From NCBI GenBank assembly GCA_014898415.1, contig RCTD01000019.1, positions 1,054,001 through 1,118,000 of the forward strand: a stretch of 64,000 bases of DNA, written 5' to 3'. The number at the start of each line of letters is the position of its first letter. Positions within the stretch are counted from its first letter, which is position 1. The translations under genes and the position numbers were made by a program. The stretch comes from Stromatinia cepivora. Taxonomy: Eukaryota > Ascomycota > Leotiomycetes > Helotiales > Sclerotiniaceae. This document shows positions 24,557-37,503 of the stretch, piece by piece. The notes under the pieces were generated by a model. The model saw nothing but the letters and a program-made list of their open reading frames with translations, was not told the origin of the DNA and did no database searches.

Positions 24557-27500
24557 TCCTCTAAAAGAGTTCGCTTAAAATATCCAATCAAAAAATAGCG
24601 TAAAACTCTGGAAGAAGGTCGATGTGAAAACTAGACTAAACTGAAATTCGGGTTCCTAAGTAGCGGAAAGAAGCTTATTAAGCGGTAGTCATGGAGAAAG
24701 TGCAATGAAGGAGGTACGATTATCAGACATATTGAATGAGACGGCAGCCGGTTTTTGATGATGTAGCTCGCAGTGGAATTGATATGCGAGAACTTAATAA
24801 GAAGCGGAACAATGCTGATATCTTCTACTGTGGCCTTCAAAGAGGCAAGGCGTCAAATGAGAATTTAGACTGACACATGACGTTTTGCGAAATCGTCCGT
24901 CAGCCTTCCAGGGATGAATTTTTAACCATACGATGGAGGAAAACTATGGATGATTGGTGCAACTACTATTCAAAAACGCCATAATGTAATGCCAGGTTTT
25001 TGATTAGACTGTAGAGTAATGGTAATATGGCTGAGGCTAGGCCGAGAATCCAAGAGCTGTTGATCAACATAGCACTATGCAGAACAGAGAATCCGTCTTG
25101 ATAGCTTTGACTCACGCCATAATACGCTTTAAATATTTATCGTATCATATTACTGTACCTACTGCAAAGCAAGTTCCTTCAAGCTGTTTTGGGTAATGGC
25201 CTATTTTAGATGCAAATTCCTATGCGTGGTTGCTTGCATCTCAGAAGGTTGTCGAAAAACGGCGATTGTTTGACGTGGAAATTACGCAGCCCATCGTGTG
25301 AAAACCAAGAAAGAGTATGATTATGCATTGGACAGCAGCTTAAACGTGTGAACTTGCGATGATTGTACAATCAACATGCACATCATGCAGGACTATTTGT
25401 AGGCCATGCTAAATATGCAACTGCGACACTGTCGTCCCGCGGTATGTAGAAGCCACAAGCCGGAAGATTGAGCCGAAGCCTTTTCAAATGCCGTTTTTTC
25501 AAAAGTCCATAAGTACCTAAGTAGTTCAATACTTCACCGATATCTCGGTAATTGGGGGTAATCTATGAAATAAATCGTGGTAATAGAAGGCACGGCAGCC
25601 GCCGTGTAATCTGTTTCTAGTGTCAAAATCGCAATCCTGGTTTTTGGAAGTAATCCAAAAGACATCAGGATGATGGAGCAAACATCTCGACACGGAAAAT
25701 TTCACCCTTCTCCCCCGTGGACAAGCCGTTTCAATATTAAGAATTACGATGTATCAGCTTATAAATTTGAGAGTATCATCCTTTCAATGTAAGTCGACGA
25801 ATTGAGAGCATACTGTGTCCTACATGCTTCAGCATGCATGTATCTTCTGCGCGGTATAGGTTTCACCGAAAATTCATCCTAGTAGAAATCCTTGAATGGG
25901 TGAATGACATTCCAATGACGACGGCCATGAAGCTTGTGCGTCTGCTCGGATGATGATTCGGCCTACTGGCTCAACAATCAGACATTGAAAATTTGCTGTT
26001 GATCTTTGTGCTGTACATAGACAAAAGAGGAATGTTGACACCACAGACACTCAATTTCCACATCAGCTTGTTTGCGCCCAGACTATTTTGTTCAGCATTT
26101 CCGTGGTAAAAAATCAGGAGAAACGATTTTGTTTGCCATTGGAGGAGAAGGCATTTGATAATGGCATCAAGACCTCATGAAAATGGTGAGTCGTGGTACA
26201 ACATGAGTTTTAGGCTTGTACCACACAAGGTTACGAAATTCGGATTTATTGGCCGGCGAGGGTTTAGCTGCTGTACCATACGTCGCAACTGTGAGGATGT
26301 GAATTTAAGAAAACAAGGTCAAGGGCAAATTGACTAGGGCACCAAAGGCTGTAGGGATACCGTAGCAATATGATGATGATGATGAGCCCGAGCTGAAACC
26401 TCGCCTCTTGATTAATTGCGTTCACAGAAGACTCTCGATGTTCAGAGCGAGGAAGGTCACTTCCGTTGAAGAAATTTTGAGGCTCGAAATTAAGCAAGCA
26501 AACTTATTTTAAGCACCAGGTTTCCGCTTACCAGCACGTGGAATTACTCAGATTCGATAAAAATGTGATTGATTGATTGATTCCTCGCGGGGCTGATGAT
26601 CCAAGAGCAGTTCATGTACAACGGCCACTAAAACAGGTACCATAACATCCTTGTTACGGCACAAGGGCGGGTTGGAAGCGTGGAAGCTGACCCGAGACGC
26701 CTTTCCCTAGTGACCCGAACATCCTAGCACATCACAGATATCCATGGATATTCAAGTAAGACCTATAATTTTGCGTCTTCATGTCAGCAATATATATATT
26801 AACAATGCATTCGACATATTCTTTCATCTGAGCTGCACATGCTGTGTTCCGCGGAGGAAACTTAGAAGTCCTGAGTCGGGAGTGGACACAATCGCCGATT
26901 GACTGCGGAGCAACACTCATAACAGGTAAGAGAAGCCAAACTATTAGCATCGAGATGGAGGAATTGTATGCAGAGACTGCAGGTGGCTAGTAAGACGTGC
27001 ATTACTTTAGCTGCAGAAGCCTTGCGCTCCTGCAAGTTTGACAGGTGAAATGTTACATCGTTGCCAGTGATGATTCAAGAAGCAACCGCAGAGGTATAGT
27101 CAATCAAAAAAATGACCCGTATTCGAGATTAGCTGCTTAAATATATCAAGAATGAATCCGTGCCCGCTGCCAAATATGATATTCTTCACAAAGTGGGGTT
27201 TGACCTCCATCGTTCTTCACTGTTGTATGGAATCAACTTTCCGACTATGAACTTCAGATGATTCGTGATGTTGGATCCTAAGTCGGCTTTCGGTTATTAT
27301 GAGTGCCACTGGAATGAAGTCAAAGCCACATTCTTACATATATGGACTTTATTTCGGCTGGCTGCAGATGCGAACGGGCTCATATTTACTGCGCTCAAGC
27401 CGTGAAGTCCGCATAAGAGACATTTTATTGGTAGAAACCACATGCATTTCGATACAAATCTGCAATGTTGGTCTTCCCATCGACAATTTCATAAGACTTT

Positions 27501-27878
27501 GTGCGGGGAAACACGTCTTTTTTTTCCCATATGCTCTGCGTTGGGAATTCGAAGTATTGATGGTCTGGGAATTACCCTAGCGCTATCCAAGGTTCCAGAT
27601 GTTTCGACGTCGGATATATTTATATCGACCCTTCCGTCTTTTGTCTTCTCAAAGCCAGAAATCCCACTCCCAATTTCCCCCGGCCTGATCATCAATCAGC
27701 CCTCATTCGCAGGTTGAGCGTCTATACCAGGCATTCAGACCAATACTCAAGAACCCACTCGGCGCTACATTGCACGAATAAATTTGCCCTGCATCACATC
27801 GCTCTACTACCAGCGGGTAGGAAACGCACATTGTAAACCCATCTTCCTGCCAGCGGGTGGAACAACAACTTCGAAGCA
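24557..27878. other. Gene-poor region, no gene recognised
   Basis: Composition returns to normal after the AT-rich elements. Short open frames (for example 26264-26497 minus, 27299-27580 plus) do not resemble known proteins and have no paired exons. The last few hundred bases should contain the promoter of the small gene that follows. Confidence 0.55.
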
Positions 27879-28315
27879 ATGAGTGGATCGCGTGGGTCGG
27901 GTGGAGGATATTACAGATACCGGTGCAAGTACTGGTTAATTTATAATTGCGGCAATTTGGTATGGGTGAATAACGAACCGTGTGCGAATTGTTTGGTACG
28001 TTAGTAGACAGCCGTGAACCGATAAGTGCTAATATCAACTAGGCGATTGGTAGAGATGAAATAGTCATTTCACCGTCCCAGTACCAGATGTCAAGGGATG
28101 TGTTTGTACCACAATTCGAAGACGGGAATTTGCACTATACGATGATGGAGATCGTCGCTTTGAGCGACTTTGACAACGGTTGGGTAGTCAAGGAAACGCA
28201 GAGTGCGGAATTTCCAAAATCAACGTCACCGACGATAGAAAAGCTCGAGGCGACCGAAAGTGCTACTGTCCAAATTTCCAAAGAACCAGTAGCACCGACA
28301 CAAAAGGATGGTTAA
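27879..28315 (+). CDS. Small protein with four-cysteine zinc-ribbon-like pattern
   Basis: Exons 27879-27995 and 28043-28315 join across a 47 bp intron (GTACGT, a GCTAAT branch site, then CAACTAG) to give 129 residues. Residues about 11-39 hold a C-x7-C and a later C-x2-C (RCKYWLIYNCGN, then EPCANC), separated by VWVNN. A spacing of this sort suggests one bound zinc ion. I recall many short fungal hypothetical proteins with this YYxYRCKY...NCxNxVWVN...CxNC layout, especially in Leotiomycetes; none has a known role to my knowledge. The C-terminal half is acidic and low complexity. No signal peptide is visible. It is the only convincing gene in the 13 kb gene-poor island. Confidence 0.75.
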
Positions 28316-31300
28316 GATCACACACAGATAACGAATCCCTCTTATTTTTCACTTTCTATCGCTTCCTCCGAGGCTTCATTTACTTGCCACGGCTCCTATA
28401 TCAGTTTGGCATGGAAAATGGTGTGTTTGCTGTTTCTTCCTCACCAATCGTGGTGGTCTTCAGTGGTTGTCAGTGAGAATGAAAGAAGTTGGCAATGATA
28501 TGATAAGTCTTTCTGCGAATTTCGCGCGAACCTTCAATTTGCGACGCTCTCTTGTTCATCATCAGAAGTCGTTCAGTGCCGTATTGGGATAACTTCACGT
28601 GTTAAAAATCTTTGTAATTAGTAAAATTGGGGGTGGAAAATTGTGTAGCACAGATAGATTCTTGACGTCTATCAATCGCACAGGACGGTTTGCGGATCCC
28701 AAATTTCTACAAGCATGTGACTTTCCGTGTATTTCCTGCTCTCAAGCTTCTCCACCAGAAAATAGCAAAAGACAAAACCGGAAAAAGGAGATTCTGGTAT
28801 ACAATGTCGAGGAATGAAGCAGTGATGCAGAATATGGAGAGAAGTTTCACAGCCTTGCATGATCGTTACTGCAACGTTTCAATGCACGCCTTATTGAATT
28901 TGAACCTTACCTTTTCGAAAAGCAGATAGATATCTGGTGACATGGACGGTACGTGATCCTAAATTCGGTTAGCGTTTGCCTCTTTTGGTGAACTCAGCAT
29001 TCACTTACGAGTCGTAAGTTACGACAGCAGTTACTTCGATCACCTATTTCCGCCGATCATTTCGATGTTAGTAAATGAACCTTCGAAAATGATACATCAT
29101 CCTCAATTGCTTTACAAAGACATAGGGAATTTAATCTTCAGTCTTATAATTGCGTTGAAGTCATGGAAAGAAGAGGGAAGAGCATAATGGAAGTGAAATT
29201 CAATGAGAACTTTGTTGGACCTGAAGTTTGTTTGTGGAACAAGCTAAATCACGTGTGAGACAATATTACTTGGCTAGTCCATAATTAGTTAAGGTTCGAA
29301 AGCTCTCGGCTAGTTTCATGCAACATCACTTTATTAGCTTCGTTCGTTCCATTTTGTTTTTACCTCTTTCCTCTCTTTCCTGAATTTTCTTTCTTTATCA
29401 TTGTAGCGAATCAGATCGTACTATATATATCCATGTAACATCATCTCGATACGAGGTGATCACTTTTATTCGTCACAATCGTTCTTAACTTGCGTACTTC
29501 TCCTTCCATTTCTTTCCTCTACCTCTCTGCCCTTCTTTCCTCTGTAATGCGCTTTTATCTCTACGCTAAAGACAAAATGAGTTCCAAGGAGTATTCGAAA
29601 TAATACCCAATGATATTTGCGGTAGAAAATGCAGTAGATTTTCATAACGGAGCTGGAGCAAGGAGGTTACTTGAGCAGGGCTTGGAAGAAAGGTAATATT
29701 AATTTCTGATATATATACTTGAGTAGGAATCCCGAATATTCACAAGTAAGATTACCTATTCTTCCAGAAAATGACATTAATTGGAGAGGTGGCCCGCTTT
29801 GCAGAGCAGTGAACATCATCATGTTTGAAACATGCAAGGCTGAGAGAAAAAAACCATGATCTGCTTTCAACGCTTCTTCACTACATCAAAATATAAATCG
29901 ATGGACTATTCATTCTATCACTAATAATCTCCACGACAATGTCAACACGTGATCATATCTAACAAAGTCTTGGGTCTAGAGGAAGTTTTCTGATTGAATC
30001 AATTGTACTTCTCCTTGGAAGATATAATGATGATATTTCGACTCCTCTTTGTTTGACTGATAGGGATAGCATGGCTGATTATCAACCATATAATATTTGG
30101 GTATTCTTAATTTCTTGTGCGTTGAGCTCATTATCATTCTTCCAATTGTTTTGATGATAGGAATAGTGAAGATTCAATCAGTCTACCTGTCTGAAAAAGA
30201 ATACAGTATAGGATTCTAAAAGTTTGGAGAAAGTTGAAATGATACTGACTATAATTAAAAACTTCAAGGTCTTTTATGATGTTCATCTGATTGTTATAGT
30301 CTTTGACTTCAAATTGAAGCTGTATTCTTCGTCCTGATCTTGATCTTGCTCTTGTCTCTTATCTCTTACCTCTTACCTCTTACCTCTTGCTTCTTTCTGT
30401 ATTGATCCAACTACAACTGCTCTGAGTAATTGCCAATCAAGGATCGTGATTTCTCGGTTATTCGAACTGTAAAAAGTACTTAGTATAGGTAGTAATTGCT
30501 TCCTCTGTCCACCACTATACCTAACTCCTTTCCTTAAAATAACAACACCACTCCCTTCAATTCCAGCTTCGCTGCTGATTGAAGTCATTCATTCATTCAC
30601 ATATCATTGAATCTTACCTCCAACAGAGCCACTCTCTGTCTCTTGCTACGTCCTTGTAAAAGTCTCATTATTTTCTTTCCAATCACCTTGTTTACGTCCG
30701 TTTTGCAGTTCTCCAGCTTTGTGAAAAGAATTGTTTGGTCTTCACCCTTTACAAGTTGTGTCTGATTCTGACTTGTCTCACCTCCATTGTACCAGTAAGT
30801 TTTACACTGTTCAGTTTTAGATAAACTTCTTTGAAGTTATTTTGGAGAACACGCAAGATATGTGGCTCAAGATCAGAGAAGAGTTGAGATCACTATTTGG
30901 ATGAGAACCATCATTTTGGCATTCCCCATTGGGTAACTTGGACATTTCCACCATGATGAGTTTCCAACATGCTATCTAGGAGGATGTTTTTTATCTACCC
31001 CACTTTTTCTCAAGCTGGCTGATTTGTTTTGAGATTGCATCTGTTCCCATTTTCCTATTCACCCGAAGATATTCAATCACCGACTTCCCTTTTCCTCTTA
31101 GCTAACAATTTTGAAAGAATATTTGAAAGACAACCCACAATCCAAAAACAACTCAACTTTCAAATTCTTCCTGGAACAAAAGCTCAGCTCTACCCTTCAA
31201 TTCCAACAAATTCCATTCTGCGATTCTTTCGCTGCATAACTTCAATCGATCGAGAAAATTTACGCGTACACACCTACAATATCAACCCTTGAATTTCTTC

Positions 31301-31379
31301 TCACACTTGTCGCGAAAAAGACAGCTGAAGATCAATACCTACGGTGGCATTCGGCAAGGCAGTTTGTCACATTCGCGCC
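28316..31379. other. Intergenic region and long leader of the next gene
   Basis: No supported gene is seen. From about 30330 the sequence becomes pyrimidine rich, with short CTCTTAC-type repeats (30340-30395). A GTAAGT donor-like site occurs near 30795. Together these suggest that the gene starting at 31380 has a long, possibly spliced, 5' leader. This is inference. Confidence 0.5.
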
Positions 31380-34300
31380 ATGGCTCTTCATGAAGATAAA
31401 AACAGGAATGCTTATCGCTATTCGATTGATCAATTGCTTGCTTTGAAAAGCTCCCTTCCAGTCGTTGCTTGCGTAATCAACAATATTAACAAGCACCCTG
31501 ATATTGGTCAGTATTTTCACAATCTTCTTTAATTCACCAATTTGCAATTACTAAACAAGTTCTGCAGCTGCCATATTCACTCTTCCTGAGCAAGCATTTC
31601 GAAATCCCCACACTTACTCTTGCTTGACTGCAGTCCTCTTGAAACAACAGAAGTACACACGCCCTGAAGGTACAACACGTCGTGGAGAATCTTCTTCATC
31701 CTCATCTCAATCTATGCGCAGTCAAGGTAGCTGGTGTCTTCGTCAAGGTCCAAATTTTGAATCACGCCGCACCTTTGACAATCAAATTCAACCACATTCT
31801 GCCCCCACCAACGTGGCTTTGCATCAGGCTGAAAACTTTAGAAGATTTTACAGGGCCGTTGTTTCTCCAACCCACGTACGAGTCACTGCTGGTGGTCGCA
31901 TAGTCCCAAACACTCGAGCAATGGCACCTCCATCATTTGAGCCTATTGGTGATAAGCATTTGACCCAGTCTCCAAAGCAGATCAAGGATACAGAAGAAAT
32001 TGAACATAGCCGACCCGCTAGTAGCATTGCTGGTGACTCTCAAGCGTCTCTTATTCCCGTTGGCGCACAAGGTCCTCCCGGCTTTCATCCTGTCTTCCCT
32101 GGTTCTTTTTTGCCACCTTACGGCTATTTTCAGCAAGGTGCAGCAAATATGCCTGGACAAGCTTTTGGTCACCCGGGTCACAGCCAGCTTCCTCATCAAG
32201 GAGCCAATGGCAATGAAAGCTCATCCAGCTCTTTGCAGCCAGTTAGAGTCTCCCATCCTGGTCAATTCGATCCTACTCGTCCATATATGATGGTCAATAA
32301 CCAACTGTGCTTTCCTGCCTCGGGCTTTCCTCAACCACTCAATGGATTCCCTTCCGGATTAGTGGGTAATCCAGCATTTGGCCCTCATATGCTAGGTGGA
32401 CCTCCAGGACACCACATGTCACACCCAATGCACGGACCCATCCCATTTCCAATGCCTCCAGGCAACTTTCCGCTTCCCATGATGCAACACCCAAATGGCC
32501 AATTATTCTCAATGATGCCACATCAAGGTCACACCCAACAAGGTTCTATGGCTTCAATGCTCCCATTGCAATCGGCCTCCACTGAACAGATTCTTCAACA
32601 ACATCGAGATCATCTCGCCATGCTTGAAGATCATATCTCTCGCCAATCGTTGCAATCAGTTCCCTACTGGGCAACTCAGCGCCAAGCTCTCGCGGGAGAA
32701 ATTGCGAGATTAACGAGTTTACTTCAGTCTGAGCGCAACCAGCCACGCGGTGTCAAAATTGAACGGCCTACATCCCAGACACCTGTCGATGCTGAGAACT
32801 CTCTTGATGCTCCATCTACCAGCAATGGGGTTCGCAGTCCAGTTATTGTTAGCTCTAATGCGAGCACGATCTTACCTAGCCAGGAGCCCTCAATCGCTTT
32901 TGCAAGCTCATCAACAGACACCACGCGAAGTGTCGGTTCTCCAACTGTTCAGCGGGCTACCACCGCCAAACCTGGACCTGGCTCTCGATTGCCTGCTACA
33001 GCAGCAATGGCACCGCCATTCCAACCTCGTGGCTGTCGCTTAGATCTTAGCGCTGCTGAGTGGGAGGAGTTCGCTAGAGTAACAGATCCCCGCCCTGAAG
33101 GTCGAACATCACCTCCAGCAACACCGGAAAATACAGCTCAAAGATTGGCTCGACTTATGAGCAATTGCCAGACTCGTTGGGAAGATTCTGCTGCTGGTTC
33201 TAGTATGATCAGCATGCCAAGATCTCAGACAATGCCTGCTCCTCAATTACAAACCCATGCAGCCTCCATGCCAGGATTCCAAAGAGCTGACACCCATCCT
33301 AACTTTGTTACACAGACGGTAACAAGTTCTTATGCCGGTGGTATCAATACAAACAACATAGGCATCCAGCCATACGCCCGAGTACATACTCAGAGCTATG
33401 ATCCCGAGAGATTCCTCGCCCAAAAGGAATACTTCGGCAATACAGCAAACAGTCTTTCAAATCATGGTCCAACTCGTCAAAATCCAAAATTTGTAGCAGG
33501 TAGGCAAACACCAACGCATACTTCACCTGTTCATGGCAATCATAACAACCAAACCACATTCACCACGGATGATTATCTCAACAAATGCCAATCAATGTTT
33601 CTCGATGTATCGACCGAGTCAGGTGTGACAAAATATGCGTCGCCATTTCCCAGTCCAATGCGAAACTCGGTTAGCCACAATACTCTGGATTATCGGGCAA
33701 GAGTAGACGGGCCAAAAGCACCTTTCAATTTGACTACTCAATATCCTGCCAATAATCTTGCTACGAGCGATCATAGAAACCTATCTGGTAATGGTGCCGA
33801 GATCTCTCATAAGATTTCTGCCGACGCTCAAGGACTTGAGATCCTCGCCAATGTGTTTGCAAAGACTCCTGGAAAATACTCGGGCTCAGGCAAACAGTCT
33901 GCAGCACTCCAAGGGCCTCAAAGCGACATATCTGTAGCCTCTCACAGTTCTTCAACTGAGCAAACCGCGAACTCTGCTAGTATTCGCTCGTTAACTCGCA
34001 GCGAACTTGGCGCCATTTTCGAATTGGAGGATCGGGTTGCATCAACTTCTCAAAATGAGGCTGCGCAAGCTGCAAAGAGTTCCACCGACCGTCAGCATAC
34101 GTCTGAGGATTTGGCACTTATTTTTGCTTCAAAGGATCCAGATGGATCGGCACCAAAACAGGTCACAAAATTTGCTAGTACTCCCTCATTGACACGCAAA
34201 GATCTTGGTGACATCTTTGCTTCAAATAGACCAGACACATCAGATTATTCTGATGTGGCAGAACAATCTTCAAGTCCTCCTGGCATGCGTCCACACGAGT

Positions 34301-35171
34301 CCAAGAATTCGGGTAATATCTCTGAGTTGAATGATCCACATGCATCAGCGTCCAAGCAAGTCTCAAATCCTGCTGACACTATCTTATTGACACATGAGGA
34401 CATCGGTGGTATTTTTGCTTCAAATGCACCACGAGTATCACCATCTTACGACACTGGAAACCTCACCAATGCTCGACTTCATACATCTGCGCATTTGGGT
34501 GATATATTTGCGTCGGATTCTCCAATCAAGAACAAACAAGGTACCGTCTCACCGACATATATGAATGGAGATGATGTCGATGATAACAAAAGCATTGGAT
34601 CTTGGACTCGACGTGCCGAGCATCGAATTTCAACAAGTACTCAGTCAGGCAGTGAGAAGGAGAATTTGATTGTCACGCCATCAACTCAAGATGGCTCTCC
34701 AAAGAGTAAATCTAGCTTCATTGAACGTATCCGAGCCACAAGCAGGTATGTAAAATATGTTTCCTCGAAGATCCAATCCTTACTGACTCGACTGTCTGTA
34801 GTGCTGTACAAAAGAATCAAATCTTAAAGAATTTGCTAAATCTTCAACCTGCAGCTCATTCACCTGTTGCTGCACCTGCTCATGTCTCTTCGGCTAATGC
34901 TCAAGGTATCGTCCCACTTCAGAATCGAGGCTCGGCAGCTGCATCTCTCGCTCCTGCTATGGTCAGTATGACAGCGATCAGTAAATCCTCAACAGTCACC
35001 TCACCCCGAGGTATAGCTAGTCCAAGCACACCAGAAAACCGCTCACGCATTCGTCTTAGTCAATCATTTCAACGTTCTCCAGAGCATCTGGGAAATGAGG
35101 ACTACCTCGATTGCTTGAAAGAAATTGCTCGCCACACATCCATCAAGCGACGCCAATCCGAATTACAATAA
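31380..35171 (+). CDS. Large disordered protein with N-terminal eIF4E-binding motif (4E-T-like)
   Basis: Exons 31380-31506, 31568-34745 and 34802-35171 join in frame to 1,224 residues. The first intron is 61 bp with a near-perfect TTACTAAAC branch site; a more distant acceptor at 31633 is possible and would remove 22 residues. Residues 14-20 read YSIDQLL, which fits the YxxxxL-hydrophobic eIF4E-binding consensus, followed by ALKSS as in 4E-T-type proteins. The rest is low complexity: a proline/glycine/histidine/methionine-rich block (about 150-320), serine-rich linkers, and a short motif of the form (E/D)(L/I)G-x-IFAS repeated four to five times between residues 849 and 1028. The YSIDQLL motif and overall layout suggest a translational repressor or P-body protein. 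The family call is an inference from the motif. Confidence 0.85.
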
Positions 35172-36464
35172 TGTGACTTTGTCATATATTGCAATTCAGC
35201 GGTCTTGAGTTAGCACCGGAGTCTAGAATCTCATATCCGCAACTTCTGACATGGACACAGTTTCTTTATCTGCATAGCATGGTTGCCAAAAGCTCTCTCA
35301 TCAGATATTAGAGACTATATTGTATCAAACACGCACTCCTTGTATTGATGGCATGTTCGCATTCGATATTAAATAGCTGGACTTGTATAAGAGTATTTAA
35401 ACCCCACTTATGCTAGTCCTAGCCTTTCGTATCTTTGCGCTTTTGCCGTTGAAATTACTGCTTTTTGTTTTAATTATTTGGCCACAGACATACACAAGTT
35501 TCTTTTTTGTAGGATTATTTGGCCACTGAGCTTTACTTTTTTTGCGACATGGGATATGGCTTTGTTTCTCATAGCTGATACAAATTTGGTGGATGGTCTA
35601 TGATTGATATGGTGGATAGGAATGAAACGAATGCGCAGATATCATAATCGTGCGAGGCTCTATGGTTTGTTTTCTGATGCGATTGCATTATTTGATTTTT
35701 TTTTCCTTTGCAGAAAGGCTATCAGTTTAGAGTAATATTGAGGTCTCGGATTGGTGAGGAGAGTACTTGCATTCTTGTTCATAGTTAAATAAAATTCATC
35801 ATGTAAATCCCCGATTGCATTGTGACATGGTGTGATTTAAGGATGTTCAAGAATTCGGCTGCTCCAGGTATAATAATCATGACTGACTTCCGATAATTAC
35901 AAGGAAGCTGCGCGTACTCCTTCTTCTCACTTTAGAGGTAGATATCTACCCGTAGCTTCAATCAAACGTTGCAAGCTAGAGATAGTTATCTTTCATCTCC
36001 GTTCTCACTTCCTCCTCAACCTCTTACTTCGATGAGGTAATGGTGATAGTATTATGCTAAGAAAAAACGTGTACGGAGTTGGATTATAATATAGTGCATA
36101 TCGTGACTTGCATACTTTCTCATTGTTCTCGGCAGTAACGATGCTATTGATGCTACGGTACAATGTACAGTTTATATCAGATTACATATGGTAGATTCCA
36201 CATGGAAGATTTATTTCGTTCTTCATTATAAAGTAAATAATACACAAATATCGTATCCCGGATAAAAATTACATGTGATACTCGTTCAGCTCATGTTTAT
36301 CGATATAATATCCTGACCTGGCAATGTCTCTGCAATAGAAGAAGTAGCCACGACAATCGCCCCACAACAAAATACTCGGTTTCCCTCTTTGAAACTCCAT
36401 TGCGGAGTATGTACTAATACTTGGTATAAAGTCTGAAACTGCAGGGTCTAACATTCTTTATACA
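35172..36464. other. Convergent gap, no gene recognised
   Basis: This lies between the 3' ends of the 4E-T-like gene and the membrane-protein gene. There are only short open frames with no resemblance to known proteins. Two TACGGAGT-type words occur here, near 36072 and 36405. Confidence 0.6.
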
Positions 36465-37503
36465 TTATAGCTCCGCTACTACTCTAGAAGCAGCTAGTTC
36501 TGCTGGCTTTATATCTCTTCGCGGATACGTATCCATTTCACTCCTTGATACTGGCACTGAGTGTGACGTTGGTGTGGACACCGAGTTCGGCATCGATTGC
36601 GGCATCGTGTTCGACGTCGACTCTGGTAGCGAACTTGGTAAGGAGTTGTAAGACATTTCCGAATTAGGTACTAATGGATAGCCTGACGGCGTTGATGATT
36701 CTGTGAATGGAGAGTTCCTACTCTTCGCCAAACGATATTTTCGTACGCCCCAAAGTGCAGCGGCGAGAAATATTAGTAGGAGGAGACCGAGACCAATTAC
36801 TAGGCCGATTATGATGGGCGTGTTGGTTCTGGATTGAGAGGAAGGGGCAGTGGCGGGTTCTTGGAGTATGGATGAGGTTATTGGGGAAGTCGGGGTTGTT
36901 GAAGTTGATGAGGTTGATGATGGCGTGGAAGATATTGATGTGGGAGACAATAATGATGAAGAGCTTAAAGAGAGAAGCGCTTTCACGTGGAATCCAATTG
37001 ACCAACCCTCAAAAGAAGTGTTAAATGGACTGTGACTTGGGTTATTTTTACTCTGCTCCCATGCTAATTGATGGGTTCCAGCTTCCGGGACCTCGAAATC
37101 TATATCGTCGATTGTTGGTGTCCATAGAACGGAGGTGTTGAAAACGTCTTGATCACCTTGTACGAATTTAGCCAGAACAACAAATGGAACTTGGGGTGGA
37201 GTGAGAATACTTACTAGCAAGAAGGAAAGCTTCATGCTCTCGAACTTCTGTATCACCTTGGTAATCGCCGCGTAAGAGCCATAGATTCAGAAGAAAGTTT
37301 CCATATTTGACGGAATCGAATGTGCGCGGACTCCATGTTATATTGACTAGTGAAGTCGCAGTAACGTTGACTGGTGTCTCAAATATCCATATCTAGACCA
37401 TCTCTCTGAAAGAAAAAATATCTTTCAATATATTAGCAGCTATCAGATTATCCCAAGAACACTCGTACTACTATTACAAGAGATAAAATACTAAGATGTA
37501 CAT
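36465..37503 (-). pseudogene. Single-pass membrane protein with Ser/Thr stalk, 5' end interrupted
   Basis: Three exons fit well on splice signals: 37478-37503, 37257-37405 and 36465-37189 (introns 72 and 67 bp, the first with GCTAAT and a strong CTTTCAG). All are in one frame except for one TAG at 37393-37395, which would be codon 13. The body has a beta-rich ectodomain (VNVTATSLVNITWSP, NLWLLRGDYQ, SVLWTPTIDD), a serine/threonine stalk, one membrane helix (IIIGLVIGLGLLLLIFLAAAL) and a polar cytoplasmic tail. That is the layout of many fungal wall-sensor or WSC-less surface proteins. Either the stop is a real nonsense change, or TAG serves as the acceptor (TCTAG) of an intron whose first exon I cannot place. 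The body itself is open and looks conserved. Confidence 0.6.

Noticed and set aside
27299..27717. Two overlapping plus-strand frames of 91-93 codons upstream of the small cysteine gene
   Set aside because: They occupy different frames of the same DNA with no splice logic and no conserved motif.
36718..37005. 95-codon minus-strand frame inside the membrane-protein gene
   Set aside because: It is an out-of-frame shadow of the membrane-protein coding sequence.
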